This document shows positions 26,920 to 36,426 of a stretch of DNA of 64,000 bases, in pieces. The notes below the pieces were generated by a model. It was not told where the DNA came from. It saw only the letters and a program-made list of their open reading frames with translations, and searched no databases. The DNA is from an uncultured Alphaproteobacteria bacterium (GTDB lineage: Bacteria; Pseudomonadota; Alphaproteobacteria; RF32; CAG-239), in assembly GCA_944391685.1 (NCBI GenBank), contig CALXUM010000010.1, forward strand, positions 1 to 64,000, in the 5' to 3' direction. Each line of letters begins with the position of its first letter. The stretch's first letter is position 1. A program made the position numbers and the translations under genes.

Positions 26920-29900
26920 ATGTTTTCAAAATTTTTTATTAACCGTCCGATTTTTGCTACGGTAATTTCACTGGTTATTGTTTTGGCCGGACTAGTGTCA
27001 ATGAAAGTGTTGCCGGTGGAGCAATATCCTAATATTGTACCGACGGAAATTCAAATTTCTGCGGTTTACCCCGGAGCTACGGCAGAGGTTTTGGCAGATA
27101 CCGTGGCAGCACCGATTGAGCAGGAAGTTAACGGTGTTAAAAACATGATTTATATGTATTCAAACGCTACATCATCAGGTTATTTGACCATTGGTGTGGT
27201 GTTTGAAATCGGAACTGATCCAGATCAGGCTACAATTGATGTTAATAACAAAGTTCAAGCTGCTTCAGCCAAACTTCCGGCAGAGGTTACCAAGCAAGGG
27301 GTTACCGTTGAGCAAAAATCAAACTCGATTTTGCAAGTTATTACCATGCGTTCAAAATCAAAGCAATATGATACGGTTTATGTGTCAAACTATGCGTTGT
27401 TGAATGTTTTGGATGAAATAAAACGTATTAAAGGTGTGGGTAGTGCATCTTTATTTGCCAGTCAGGATTATTCAATGAGAATTTGGTTATCACCTGATAA
27501 ATTGGCTGATTATAACATGACACCTCAAGATGTTATTTCAGCTATTCAGGAGCAAAATTCACAATTTGCGGCAGGGCAGTTCGGGCAAGAACCGATGGAT
27601 AAAAATGTGGCTTATACTTATTCGGTTAATACCAAGGGGCGTTTGGTAAATGAAGAAGAATTCGGCGATATTATTTTGCAAACCGATGCTCAAGGCGGAA
27701 TCTTGCGTTTGAAAGATGTGGCAAGGATTGAACTCGGAGCACAGGATTACAGTGTAAACTCGCGTTTTAACGGTGAAGAGGCGGTGGCTTTTGCCGTATA
27801 TTTGCAGCCGGGAGCCAATGCGTTGGAAACGGCTGATTTGGTTAAAGCTAAAATGGCTGAGCTTTCCAAGAATTTTCCGGATGGAATTGTTTATGAAATT
27901 CCTTATGATACCACTTTGTTTGTGAATGTTTCGATAAACGAGGTGGTTCATACCTTTTTTGAAGCGGTGGTTTTGGTAATTTTGGTCGTATATCTGTTTT
28001 TGCAGAATATGAGAGCTACTTTAATTCCGATTTTGGCGGTGCCGGTTTCAATTATCGGTGCTTTTGCCGGAATGTATGTCTTGGGATTTTCCATCAACTT
28101 GTTAACTTTATTCGGTTTGATTTTGGCAATCGGTATTGTGGTGGATGATGCCATTATCGTATTGGAAAATGTTGAACGGTTGATGAGTGAGGAAAAACTG
28201 TCACCAAAAGATGCTGCTATTAAAGCAATGAAGGAAGTGTCAGGTCCGGTTGTGGCGGTGGCTTTGGTGTTGTCTTCGGTGTTCTTGCCGATTGCTTTTT
28301 TGGGCGGAATGACCGGAGTTATGTATAAACAATTCTCGGTAACCATTGCAGTGTCGGTTTTGATCTCAGCGTTGGTCGCTTTAACACTAACTCCTTCTTT
28401 GTGTGCGTTGATTATTAAACCAAACTCAGAACACAAAGAACCAAAAGGATTCTTTAAGTGGTTTAATAGTTTTTTTGATAAAGTAACCGAATGGTATTTG
28501 AGTGGAGTTAGATATTTTCTTGAGCACAGAAAAACGGCAATTATCGGATTTTTGGCAATATTAGGATGCATTGTAGGTTTGTTTAAGCTTATTCCGAGCG
28601 GTTTGGTGCCGATGGAAGATCAAGGTAATCTTTTGATGGCTTATAATATGCCACCGGCAGCTTCATTACCAAGAACTGAGAATTTTAGTGCCAAGGTATC
28701 TGATGAAATCAGAAAAGATCCTAATGTGGTTGATGTATTAACTATTAACGGATATAATATGTTATCATCTACTCAAAATACTTATTCGGCAATCAGCTTT
28801 ATTATTCTTAAAGATTGGGAAGAGAGAAAACAGGCAATGCAATCAGCTGATGCTTTATCTTCTTTGTTTACCAAAATGGGGATGAGCCGTCCTGAAGGTG
28901 TGGCTTTCGCATTTAGTATGCCGCCGATTATGGGTATGAGTACTTCCGGTGGATTTGAAGGATATATTCAAAATCGAGGCGGAAAGTCGTCTGCCGAATT
29001 GATGGCGAAAACCAATGAGTTTTTGGCGGAAGCTAATAAAAGTCCGATATTAAGCAATGTTAAAACAACTTTTTCGGTTGATACTCCGCAGTATAGAATT
29101 GATTTGGACAGAAAAAAGGCAAGGGTGCTTAATGTGCCTATTAATGCAATATATTCGGTTATGCAGTCCACATTCGGAAGCTTGTATGTGAATGATTTTA
29201 CTTATATGGGTAGAAATTTTAGGGTAACTTTGCAATCTGAAGCTCAGTTCAGGCGTACTCCGGATGATTTGCGATATGTGTATGTTAAATCAAACGATGG
29301 TCAATTGGTGCCACTTTCGACTTTGATTAAGGTGGAAAGAGTTACCGGTCCGGAACTGATTAACCGTTTTAATATTTTTCCGGCAGCAAAAGTTTTGGGT
29401 GATCCGGCTAAAGGATATTCTTCAGGTCAGGCGATTGCAGAAATGGAGAGAATTGCTCAAAAAGTTTTAGGAGCAGATTACTCTTTGGCATGGATAGGTT
29501 CTGCTTATCAAGAAAAATTGACCGGTGGAGCATCTACGCAAGCGTTTGTTTTTGGCTTGATTATGATTTTCCTCATATTGTCGGCTCAGTATGAACGTTG
29601 GTCTTTGCCTTTTGTGGTTATTTTATCGGTTCCTTTTGCCGTTTTTGGTGCTTTACTGGCTACATGGATAAGAGGTATTGATAATGACTTGTATTTTCAG
29701 GTTGGGTTGGTGACTTTAATCGGTTTGGCTGCCAAAAATGCAATTTTGATTGTGGAATTTGCCATGATGCAGGTAGAGCAGGGGATGTCTTATGCTAAAG
29801 CGGCTATGGAAGCTGCAAAATTGCGTTTTCGTCCGATTGTGATGACATCTTTAGCTTTTACTTTTGGTGTGTTGCCGTTGGCAATCAGTACCGGTGCCGG

Positions 29901-30030
29901 TGCTGCCAGCCGCCATGCCATTGGTACGGGAATGATCGGCGGTATGATACTATCAACCTTTGTAGCGACATTGTTTGTGCCGATGATGTTTGCAATTGTT
30001 GGTGAAATGTTTGATAAGAAAAAAGTATAA
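26920..30030 (+). CDS. RND multidrug efflux transporter (AcrB/HAE1 type)
   Basis: Inner-membrane proton-driven drug pump of 1036 residues, the normal length. Twelve membrane helices with two large periplasmic loops are evident. The proton-relay pair is in helix 4 (IGIVVDDAIIVLENVER), and the helix-10 Lys is in GLAAKNAILIVEFAMMQ. N-terminal FFINRPIFATVISLVIVLAG and VLPVEQYPNIVPTEIQI are typical of HAE1 pumps. Operon with the adaptor upstream; a strong terminator follows. Substrates cannot be predicted from sequence. Confidence 0.95.
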   Translation: MFSKFFINRPIFATVISLVIVLAGLVSMKVLPVEQYPNIVPTEIQISAVYPGATAEVLADTVAAPIEQEVNGVKNMIYMYSNATSSGYLTIGVVFEIGTDPDQATIDVNNKVQAASAKLPAEVTKQGVTVEQKSNSILQVITMRSKSKQYDTVYVSNYALLNVLDEIKRIKGVGSASLFASQDYSMRIWLSPDKLADYNMTPQDVISAIQEQNSQFAAGQFGQEPMDKNVAYTYSVNTKGRLVNEEEFGDIILQTDAQGGILRLKDVARIELGAQDYSVNSRFNGEEAVAFAVYLQPGANALETADLVKAKMAELSKNFPDGIVYEIPYDTTLFVNVSINEVVHTFFEAVVLVILVVYLFLQNMRATLIPILAVPVSIIGAFAGMYVLGFSINLLTLFGLILAIGIVVDDAIIVLENVERLMSEEKLSPKDAAIKAMKEVSGPVVAVALVLSSVFLPIAFLGGMTGVMYKQFSVTIAVSVLISALVALTLTPSLCALIIKPNSEHKEPKGFFKWFNSFFDKVTEWYLSGVRYFLEHRKTAIIGFLAILGCIVGLFKLIPSGLVPMEDQGNLLMAYNMPPAASLPRTENFSAKVSDEIRKDPNVVDVLTINGYNMLSSTQNTYSAISFIILKDWEERKQAMQSADALSSLFTKMGMSRPEGVAFAFSMPPIMGMSTSGGFEGYIQNRGGKSSAELMAKTNEFLAEANKSPILSNVKTTFSVDTPQYRIDLDRKKARVLNVPINAIYSVMQSTFGSLYVNDFTYMGRNFRVTLQSEAQFRRTPDDLRYVYVKSNDGQLVPLSTLIKVERVTGPELINRFNIFPAAKVLGDPAKGYSSGQAIAEMERIAQKVLGADYSLAWIGSAYQEKLTGGASTQAFVFGLIMIFLILSAQYERWSLPFVVILSVPFAVFGALLATWIRGIDNDLYFQVGLVTLIGLAAKNAILIVEFAMMQVEQGMSYAKAAMEAAKLRFRPIVMTSLAFTFGVLPLAISTGAGAASRHAIGTGMIGGMILSTFVATLFVPMMFAIVGEMFDKKKV

Positions 30031-30046
30031 GTTTTTTAAGGTATCA

Positions 30047-30079
30047 AAAAAAAGCCCCTTTATCCAAAGGGGCTTTTTT
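30047..30079 (+). terminator. terminator of the RND operon, also serving pfkA
   Basis: A long AAAAAGCCCCTTT / AAAGGGGCTTTTT stem with a 4-nt ATCC loop and a T run. It lies between convergent genes and is symmetric enough to act on both. Confidence 0.88.
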
Positions 30080-30095
30080 AATTAGTGGTTAAATT

Positions 30096-31175
30096 CTAGA
30101 TTTCACCAATATACATACCAAGTGAGCGAGCTGATTTAACTATATCACTATTAATATCAAGTAATTTGGTGCCGACCTTTGAAACTTCAGCCAAAGGAAC
30201 AGAGTCTACACGGCCATCTTTCCAAATTACCATTTTGCAGTCTTCACCACTGGCTAAAAGGTTAACCGCTTTGGCCCCGAACATTGCTCCTAACATACGA
30301 TCAAAAGCTGATGGAGTACCAGAGCGTTGAATATGTCCTAAGGTTGTGGTACGAATCTGAAATTCTTTATAGCGTTTGCTAATTTCATCGCATAAATACT
30401 GTCCGATACCACCATATACAGACTCTCCAACCATATTTTTCTTGTCGGAAAGGTGATTGCCATCAGCTGTTCTGATTCCTTCAGAGACAACAATTACGGC
30501 ATGATTGCGACCACTAGCCTTAATTTCTTTAAGGCGGTTGATAACACCTTCGATAGTGTAAGGAATTTCAGGAACTAGGCAGACATCAGCTTGTCCGGCT
30601 AGGGCAGAGCTGATCGCCAGGTGTCCGGCATCGCGTCCCATAACTTCCATTATTAAGGCTCGGTTGTGGGAACGTGCGGTGAATTCCAAACTATCAATAG
30701 CAGATGTACATACTTGGACAGCCGTTTGAAAACCAACTGAATCTTCAGTGATAGGGGTATCATTGTCTATGGTTTTAGGAATCCCAATCATTTTTACCAT
30801 ACTGCCTTTGCAGTAGTTAGATACAATATTCATGCTTCCGTCACCGCCAATAACTACAACGGCATCAAGACCGAGTTCTTTGACGCCAACGGCAAATTTA
30901 GCAGACATTTCTTCTAAGGATTCCATCTTCACACCTTTGTTTAAAGATCCAAGATAAGAACCACTTAATCTCGGCCATGGAGAATCGGAAAAATTATGAA
31001 CCGTTAAAATTTCATAACTATGCGGTTTTTCAGTAATTCCGTCAGTTCCGTTATGAATGCCATATACTTCCCAACCTTTTTTTGAGGCTGCCAAGACAAC
31101 AGAGCTGATGACAGCGTTAAGGCCTGCACAATCGCCGCCACTGGTTAGGACACCAATTCTTTTTATTGTATTCAT
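30096..31175 (-). CDS. pfkA: 6-phosphofructokinase, probably ATP-dependent (mixed Gly104/Lys124 type)
   Basis: Phosphorylates fructose 6-phosphate in glycolysis. GVLTSGGDCAGLNAVI binds the phosphate donor, VIGGDGSMNIV has Gly at the position of E. coli Gly104 (Asp in PPi enzymes), and IPKTIDNDTP has Lys at position 124, otherwise a PPi-enzyme mark. Enzymes with this Gly/Lys combination are generally ATP-dependent. EVMGRDAGHLAI and the IQRSGTPSAFDR motif are also present. ATG 31175 lies 10 bases after AAGGAG; a GTG at 31181 is an alternative. The enzyme is uncommon in alphaproteobacteria, where the Entner-Doudoroff route dominates. Confidence 0.92.
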   Translation of the reverse strand: MNTIKRIGVLTSGGDCAGLNAVISSVVLAASKKGWEVYGIHNGTDGITEKPHSYEILTVHNFSDSPWPRLSGSYLGSLNKGVKMESLEEMSAKFAVGVKELGLDAVVVIGGDGSMNIVSNYCKGSMVKMIGIPKTIDNDTPITEDSVGFQTAVQVCTSAIDSLEFTARSHNRALIMEVMGRDAGHLAISSALAGQADVCLVPEIPYTIEGVINRLKEIKASGRNHAVIVVSEGIRTADGNHLSDKKNMVGESVYGGIGQYLCDEISKRYKEFQIRTTTLGHIQRSGTPSAFDRMLGAMFGAKAVNLLASGEDCKMVIWKDGRVDSVPLAEVSKVGTKLLDINSDIVKSARSLGMYIGEI

Positions 31176-31303
31176 TATCACAATTCTCCTTTATGAGTTG
31201 CATTTTTATTTGTTTTGTTGTATACTAATACAAATTTATTGAGAGACTTTCCAGTAAAAAATTTAACTTAAGCAGAAGTTTTTTTGAAAAGGGCAAAAAA
31301 TCT

Positions 31304-31516
31304 ATGATTAATCAGAACAATACCAGTAAGTTGCAACATCAGTTATGTGAACTTAAATTGGAAGAACGTAGGGTTTGTTCAGATATAAGGCATTTGGTTT
31401 CTAATAATCAGACAATTGATTTTTTCAAAGCCAAGCAGCTTAACACATTGCGTACAGGTCTTAAAACTAAAATAAAAACAGTTGAGGCTAAGATTATGCC
31501 CAACATAATAGCTTAA
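31304..31516 (+). CDS. small helical protein, DUF465/YdcH-like (70 aa)
   Basis: Seventy residues, predicted helical hairpin: LQHQLCELKLEERRV, a short loop, then FFKAKQLNTLRTGLKTKIKTVE. The pattern resembles the DUF465 (YdcH) family of short alphaproteobacterial proteins of unknown function. AAAAGGG about 9 bases before ATG supports translation. Stands alone between pfkA (divergent) and rpsU. The family assignment is from pattern only and moderately uncertain. Confidence 0.55.
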   Translation: MINQNNTSKLQHQLCELKLEERRVCSDIRHLVSNNQTIDFFKAKQLNTLRTGLKTKIKTVEAKIMPNIIA

Positions 31517-31659
31517 AATAATGCATATAATGGGCACCTAATTAAAGAAATTACGGGATAAAATAGTTGCTATTTAGTACTTGCAATTTATTTTTTTTGT
31601 GATAAAAACGAGTAAATTTTGTTTTAATCTTTTTTATTTGTTGAAATGAGGTGATTTAA

Positions 31660-31866
31660 GTGGTTCAAGTTACTGTTATCGGTAATGATGTTGGGCAATC
31701 TTTGAAAGTTTTGAAAAAGAAAATGCAACGTGAGGGTATTTTCCGTGAGATGAAATTACGTCGTTGTCACGAGAAAAATTCTGAGAAGAAAGCTCGTCGT
31801 CAGGCTGAAGCTGTTCGCCGTGCTCGCAAACAGTTGCGTAAACGCTTAGATACTGAAGGTTTCTAG
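31660..31866 (+). CDS. rpsU: 30S ribosomal protein S21
   Basis: Small-subunit protein near the anti-Shine-Dalgarno region. It reads [20 protein letters not shown], then [21 protein letters not shown] and a basic Arg-rich tail, standard for alphaproteobacterial S21. The start is GTG 31660, with GAGGTG 6-11 bases upstream. 68 residues. TTGCAA (31581) and TAAAAA (31603), 16 bp apart, are possible promoter elements. A strong terminator follows. Confidence 0.95.
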   Translation: MVQVTVIGNDVGQSLKVLKKKMQREGIFREMKLRRCHEKNSEKKARRQAEAVRRARKQLRKRLDTEGF

Positions 31867-31881
31867 AAAATTTTAGTTAAT

Positions 31882-31914
31882 AAAAAACCGCTCTTGTCTT
31901 AAGAGCGGTTTTTT
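31882..31914 (+). terminator. rpsU terminator
   Basis: AAAAAACCGCTCTT (31882-31895) pairs with AAGAGCGGTTTTTT (31901-31914) over a 5-nt loop. It may also act on the convergent aas transcript. Confidence 0.9.
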
Positions 31915-31931
31915 CATTATGATTGTTTGTT

Positions 31932-34097
31932 CTATGAAATCCCTAATTCTTCTATAACTTGTTTTTTTAAGGTTACATTATCAGCTTTACCGGTTGCGAA
32001 TACGGGCAGAGAATCGTGATAAAGTATGACGCGAGGTAAATATAATTCCGACATGCCATTTTGGCGAATATAATTGTGTAAGCAATCTTGGGTTACTTTT
32101 TTGTTGTTGGTTACTAAAACTATCTGTTCTCCCTTGCTTTCGTGTGGTACAGAAACAACTCCATAAGAATAGTCTCCAGAACCTTCGCAAGCTTTAACAA
32201 CCATCTCATGAACGGCATTTAACGATACCATTTCACCGCCAATTTTAGCAAAACGTTTAATGCGATCTTTAATATAAACAAAGCCGATTTCATCAATATC
32301 AACCACATCACCGGTTTTATACCAGCCATCTTCAAGCGGAACTAAAATACCAGGGTTGTCAGGCATGTAGTAGCCCATCATTATATTAGGTCCTTTTACC
32401 CAAAGTTCTCCGCCTTTTTCAATTCCATCAACAGGAACTATTTTGTGCTGAATTTTTGGTAAAAGCTTTCCTATAGAGCCAAAACGATTGAAAATGCGGT
32501 TGTTAGCGGTAACAACAGGAGAGCATTCCGTTGAACCATATGCTTCCATGACTCTGATACCAAAACGCTCAACCCACATATTACGAGTATCCGGTTTAAT
32601 TGCTTCTGCTCCGCCAAACATGAACCTGATATTGTGGAAGTCTATAGGGTGAGCAATTTTGGCATATCCACGGAAGAAGGTATCTGTGCCAAACATTACA
32701 CTGGCACCTATCTCATATACAATTTCAGAAATTATACGATAATGGAGCGGGGAAGGGTATAAAAAGAGTTTTGCTCCTTCTAAAAGAGGAAATAATGTGC
32801 CAACGGTTAAACCAAAACTATGAAACATAGGCAAGGCATTAAAAACTGTGTCCGTTATGTTTATTGTTTCTATAGATGACATTTGTTTGATATTTGACAG
32901 GATATTGGCGTGGCTTAAGACAACAGCTTTAGGAGATCCTTCTGAGCCTGAGGTGAATAGTATAACTGCTTTTTTGTTGCCTCCTTCTTTGTGAGGAACT
33001 CTTTTGACTTTATAGCGTAAAAAAGCAAATAGTTTATCTGCAAAGGTTATATATTTGCGTAAATCTTCTAAATAAAAAATTGTGAGGCCGGCCGCTTTTA
33101 ATTCCTCAACAACAGATTCCATTTTAGCATTACGAATAAATGTATGAGAGGTAATTACAAGTTTTACCGTGGCTGTTTTGCACATGGAGACCATATTTTT
33201 GGCACCAACAGAAAAATTCAGCATTACAGGGATGCGATCATATGCAGAAAGACCAAAAAACGTGCATAAAGTAGCAATGGCATTGGGCAACAGTAGAGCA
33301 ACATGTTCTTCTATATGGGTGCGTTTTTTGAAAAAACGTCCGAGAACGAAGGATTTTATTATGATATCTTTGTAAGAGTTAGGCTCTCTGTTAATATCTT
33401 CAACAAAACGAGGACGACGCAACAATCCTTTTTTGGAATGTACTTTTGCCGTTTTCATTAACTGCCCGAATAATGATATGTTATCGTTGTATGAAGCTTC
33501 AAAGCTCATTTCTCGCATGATCATATATACTTCATTACTGATGTGATCACGTTGACGACGCAATTCGTCTTTTAATTTGAATTTTACCGGTTTTTTGACA
33601 GTTATGCGTATTTTAGGCAGAGGACGATGCGGTAATTTGCCTTTGGTTTTGGAAAAATAGCCATATTGAGGACCGCTAATCCATATAGGGATAATGGGTG
33701 CTTTTGATTTGTCTGCAACCAGACCGGGAGCCTCATATATTTTCATCAGACCACCGTTTTCGGTGATGCGTCCTTCAGCAAAAATAACGCAGCGACGTCC
33801 GCTGTCAACTTTGGCAATAAGATTTTTAATATCGCCAGGTTCAATAGGATTAAATAAAATTACATCTGCCGTACGCATAAGGAAGCGTATCCATTTATTA
33901 CGGTAAAGATGGCCATTGAGGGCAAAAATCGGATCTCCAGGTAAAAAAGCAAACAACAAAATCGGGTCAAGATAGGAGACGTGATTTGATACATATACGG
34001 CTTTAGAAGGAAGTTTGTTTTCATTGAAAGCAATGTTGCATCTTACTTTCATGATGGTAAAGAAAGTACGAAGGCATAATTTGACCAGATTTCTCAA
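31932..34097 (-). CDS. aas: bifunctional acylglycerophospholipid acyltransferase / acyl-ACP synthetase
   Basis: Re-acylates lysophospholipids and activates exogenous fatty acids onto ACP at the inner membrane. The N-terminal PlsC domain shows YVSNHVSYLDPILLF (NHxxxxD) and VIFAEGRITENGG. The C-terminal AMP-binding domain shows ILFTSGSEGSPKAVVLSH, AYGSTECSPV and WYKTGDVVDIDEIGFVYIKD. At 721 residues it matches E. coli Aas rather than the longer forms fused to an LplT transporter. Translation starts at TTG 34097 with GGAG 8 bases upstream. It diverges from a TetR regulator and a FadL-like porin gene, suggesting a shared role in host lipid use. Confidence 0.9.
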   Translation of the reverse strand: MRNLVKLCLRTFFTIMKVRCNIAFNENKLPSKAVYVSNHVSYLDPILLFAFLPGDPIFALNGHLYRNKWIRFLMRTADVILFNPIEPGDIKNLIAKVDSGRRCVIFAEGRITENGGLMKIYEAPGLVADKSKAPIIPIWISGPQYGYFSKTKGKLPHRPLPKIRITVKKPVKFKLKDELRRQRDHISNEVYMIMREMSFEASYNDNISLFGQLMKTAKVHSKKGLLRRPRFVEDINREPNSYKDIIIKSFVLGRFFKKRTHIEEHVALLLPNAIATLCTFFGLSAYDRIPVMLNFSVGAKNMVSMCKTATVKLVITSHTFIRNAKMESVVEELKAAGLTIFYLEDLRKYITFADKLFAFLRYKVKRVPHKEGGNKKAVILFTSGSEGSPKAVVLSHANILSNIKQMSSIETINITDTVFNALPMFHSFGLTVGTLFPLLEGAKLFLYPSPLHYRIISEIVYEIGASVMFGTDTFFRGYAKIAHPIDFHNIRFMFGGAEAIKPDTRNMWVERFGIRVMEAYGSTECSPVVTANNRIFNRFGSIGKLLPKIQHKIVPVDGIEKGGELWVKGPNIMMGYYMPDNPGILVPLEDGWYKTGDVVDIDEIGFVYIKDRIKRFAKIGGEMVSLNAVHEMVVKACEGSGDYSYGVVSVPHESKGEQIVLVTNNKKVTQDCLHNYIRQNGMSELYLPRVILYHDSLPVFATGKADNVTLKKQVIEELGIS

Positions 34098-34211
34098 AAC
34101 ACAGTCTCCGGGTAGTTACAAAGAATTATATATCTATCTAAGCGAAACAAAGGTATATTGTAAAGTAATAATTTGTTTTAATTCAAGTTTTACTACAAAA
34201 TATTACTTAAT

Positions 34212-34229
34212 CTTTTGAAAAATCAAAAG
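34212..34229. promoter_or_regulatory. inverted repeat in the aas/tetR divergent region
   Basis: CTTTTGA (34212-34218) and TCAAAAG (34223-34229) form a 7-bp inverted repeat with a 4-bp spacer in the 236-bp region between divergent aas and the TetR gene. It could be an operator. It does not match the palindrome at 34989-35004. Confidence 0.35.
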
Positions 34230-34333
34230 TTTTGAATGTTTTGCAAAGGGGATAAAATATGGTTGCTATTCATTTGATTATACGTCATATTAGCTACAAG
34301 AAGTTGTATTAATATATAAAAAGGTATATAAAA

Positions 34334-34969
34334 GTGAGTAAGGATTCAAAGAATAAACTTTTAGATAGTGCATTTGCCGAGTTTGCTCAAAACGGATATT
34401 TTGGAGCTAAGACCAGAGATATTGCCGGAAATGCTGATATAAACATATCGTCAATCCTTTATTATTTTGGCGGGAAAAAGGGTATTTATGCTGCAGCCTT
34501 GAAAAACATTGTAGATACCGTTAAAGAAATGACGGCTGATGTATGCGATAATTATAAAAAAGTTATAAAAGATGCCAATACTGATGAGGCAAAAAGAGTT
34601 TTGAAAGAATTAGCCAAGAGATTTTTATTTATTTTATGCGATGAAAATGTTTCTAAAGATATGAAAACGGTTTTTTTGAGTGAATATTCTCATCCTACTG
34701 ATGAATTTGGAATTTTGTATGAAGGTTTAATCTATCCTTTTCATGATATGATGGCAAATTTGTTGGTTTTGGCCAGTAATGGTAATATTAAGCTTAAAGA
34801 TGGTTATTTGTATACTTTTCCTTTATTTTCACAAATATTTGTATTTAGTTCAAGAAAAGAAACTATTTGTAGGTTTATGGAATGGAAAGGGTATGGTGAA
34901 AAGGAAAAGCAAAAACTACTTGATTATGTTTGGCAACAATTAGACTTTTTGGTAAATAAAAACAAATAA
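34334..34969 (+). CDS. TetR/AcrR-family regulator with CecR-like C-terminal domain
   Basis: One-component repressor, 211 residues. The N-terminal helix-turn-helix (about 5-55) reads KNKLLDSAFAEFAQNGYFGAKTRDIAGNADINISSILYYF in pieces typical of TetR; YYFGGKKGIYAAAL follows the recognition helix. The C-terminal ligand domain resembles the CecR (DUF1956) type. Start GTG 34334, with AAGG 9 bases upstream. It sits between aas (divergent) and the FadL-like gene (same strand, 92 bp downstream), so it probably controls one or both, with a fatty-acid-type ligand as a guess. Confidence 0.85.
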   Translation: MSKDSKNKLLDSAFAEFAQNGYFGAKTRDIAGNADINISSILYYFGGKKGIYAAALKNIVDTVKEMTADVCDNYKKVIKDANTDEAKRVLKELAKRFLFILCDENVSKDMKTVFLSEYSHPTDEFGILYEGLIYPFHDMMANLLVLASNGNIKLKDGYLYTFPLFSQIFVFSSRKETICRFMEWKGYGEKEKQKLLDYVWQQLDFLVNKNK

Positions 34970-34988
34970 TCCACTGATTTTACATAAT

Positions 34989-35004
34989 TCAATCAATTGA
35001 TTGA
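34989..35004. promoter_or_regulatory. perfect 16-bp palindrome, candidate TetR operator
   Basis: TCAATCAATTGATTGA (34989-35004) is fully self-complementary. It overlaps a possible -35 (TTGATT 34997-35002) placed 16 bp from TAAATT (35019-35024), in front of the FadL-like gene and directly after the TetR gene. Repressor binding there would block the promoter. Confidence 0.55.
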
Positions 35005-35061
35005 CTAAAGAACTTTTTTAAATTAGAAGGACTCTTGTTACTAATAACAGAGAGACTTCTT

Positions 35062-36309
35062 ATGAAAAAAATTCTTACACTCACAGCTTTGGGAACCATA
35101 ATTATGGCTTCTGAAGCTATGGCTGCCGGTTTCCATCTTCGTGAACAGTCTGCGGCCGCTTTAGGTAATGCTTTTGCCGGTGCTACCGCAGGAGCTGAAA
35201 ATAATTCTTATGCTTATTTTAATGTTGCAGGCTTAACCAGACAAAAAGGTACTCAGGTTAATGCCGGAGGGACTTATATTGTTCCACGAGCAGAAGCAAG
35301 CAATGTCAGAGATACGAGTGGAAACAGAGGGCAGGACATAAACAATATTGTTCATGCCGCTGTTGCTCCAAACGGTACAATTTCTCATCAATTGAATGAA
35401 GATGTTACTCTTGGTTTGGCTCTTAATGTTCCTTTCGGAATGATTACAAAATATGATCCTGAATGGCAGGGAGCAGATCATGGTATTACATCAAAGCTAA
35501 TTACTGTAACAACAACTCCTATGGTTGCTTATAAGGTTAACGATAAGTTATCTTTAGGTGCCGGTTTACCTATTCAATATGTTAAGGCAAGATTGACCAA
35601 CAGTGCAATCAGAGGAACGGTTAATGATGCGGCTCTAGAAGGTGATACGGTTGATGTGGGTTATCAACTTGGTGCTTTGTATGAATTTAACGAAGATACG
35701 CGCGTTGGTGTTGCTTATCGTAGTGAGATTAACCATAAACTTAAAGGTGATATTGAATCTTCTTCTCCGTATCCGTTCTTGAATCAAGATATCAGTGCCG
35801 GGTTGGATACTCCGGCAATGCTTTCGGTCGGTGCGTTCCATCAATTGAATGAAAAATGGGCTGTTATGGCTGAGTATCAAAGAGTATTTTGGAGCTCTTT
35901 TGATAGTTTGGATATTATGGGAGACAACTATAATTCATCATATCCTTTTGTTGGAGGCGGATTGGTTAGCTCGACTCCTGAAAATTGGCAAGATACCAAT
36001 TTCTTTGCTATCGGTACAACTTATCAAATGGATCCGCAATGGCGTTTACGTTTAGGTTTGGCTTTTGACCAAACAGCAGTTAAGCGTAAAGATAGAACAC
36101 CTCGTATTCCGGACTCTGATCGTGTTTGGTATTCTGTAGGTTTAAGTTATCAATATAGTGATAATTTGTCTTTTGACGGTGCATTTACTTATATTTCGGC
36201 TAAAGATGCCACGGTTGATTTAGCAGACACTTCTACTCAGCGAGGGGTTTATGCCGAGTATAACAACTCAGTTAAACTGTTTGGGTTGTCGTTGAATTAT
36301 AAATTTTAA
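35062..36309 (+). CDS. FadL-family outer-membrane fatty-acid/hydrocarbon transporter
   Basis: Outer-membrane beta-barrel of the FadL/TodX family. The signal peptide MKKILTLTALGTIIMASEAMA is followed by GFHLREQSAAALGNAFAGAT, the family N terminus that plugs the barrel. Amphipathic strands continue to LFGLSLNYKF with the C-terminal Phe expected of outer-membrane barrels. 415 residues. ATG 35062 is selected by the signal peptide; an in-frame TTG at 35035 is unsupported. With aas and the TetR gene it suggests uptake and activation of external fatty acids. Confidence 0.92.
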   Translation: MKKILTLTALGTIIMASEAMAAGFHLREQSAAALGNAFAGATAGAENNSYAYFNVAGLTRQKGTQVNAGGTYIVPRAEASNVRDTSGNRGQDINNIVHAAVAPNGTISHQLNEDVTLGLALNVPFGMITKYDPEWQGADHGITSKLITVTTTPMVAYKVNDKLSLGAGLPIQYVKARLTNSAIRGTVNDAALEGDTVDVGYQLGALYEFNEDTRVGVAYRSEINHKLKGDIESSSPYPFLNQDISAGLDTPAMLSVGAFHQLNEKWAVMAEYQRVFWSSFDSLDIMGDNYNSSYPFVGGGLVSSTPENWQDTNFFAIGTTYQMDPQWRLRLGLAFDQTAVKRKDRTPRIPDSDRVWYSVGLSYQYSDNLSFDGAFTYISAKDATVDLADTSTQRGVYAEYNNSVKLFGLSLNYKF

Positions 36310-36325
36310 CATGTTGTAGTTGTTA

Positions 36326-36365
36326 AAAATTCCGGAATGTTTATAATCATTCCGGAATTTTTTTT
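36326..36365 (+). terminator. terminator of the FadL-like gene
   Basis: AAATTCCGGAATG pairs with CATTCCGGAATTT across an 8-nt loop, followed by a T run to 36365. Confidence 0.88.
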
Positions 36366-36366
36366 G

Positions 36367-36394
36367 TTGATATTTGGCTAAAAAAATGTATAAT
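36367..36394 (+). promoter_or_regulatory. promoter of the 464-residue orphan gene
   Basis: TTGATA (36367-36372), 16-bp spacer, TATAAT (36389-36394). Transcription would begin near 36401, favouring ATG 36427 as the start. Confidence 0.75.
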
Positions 36395-36426
36395 GACAAA
36401 AAGTGGACGGAAAAAGGATGCCGCAC

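Noticed and set aside
27948..28571. Minus-strand 207-codon frame inside the RND pump gene
   Set aside because: Long open frame opposite a conserved gene; low-complexity translation, no start signal.
30096..31175. PPi-dependent phosphofructokinase call
   Set aside because: Lys124 alone suggests PPi, but Gly at position 104 (GGDGS) favours ATP.
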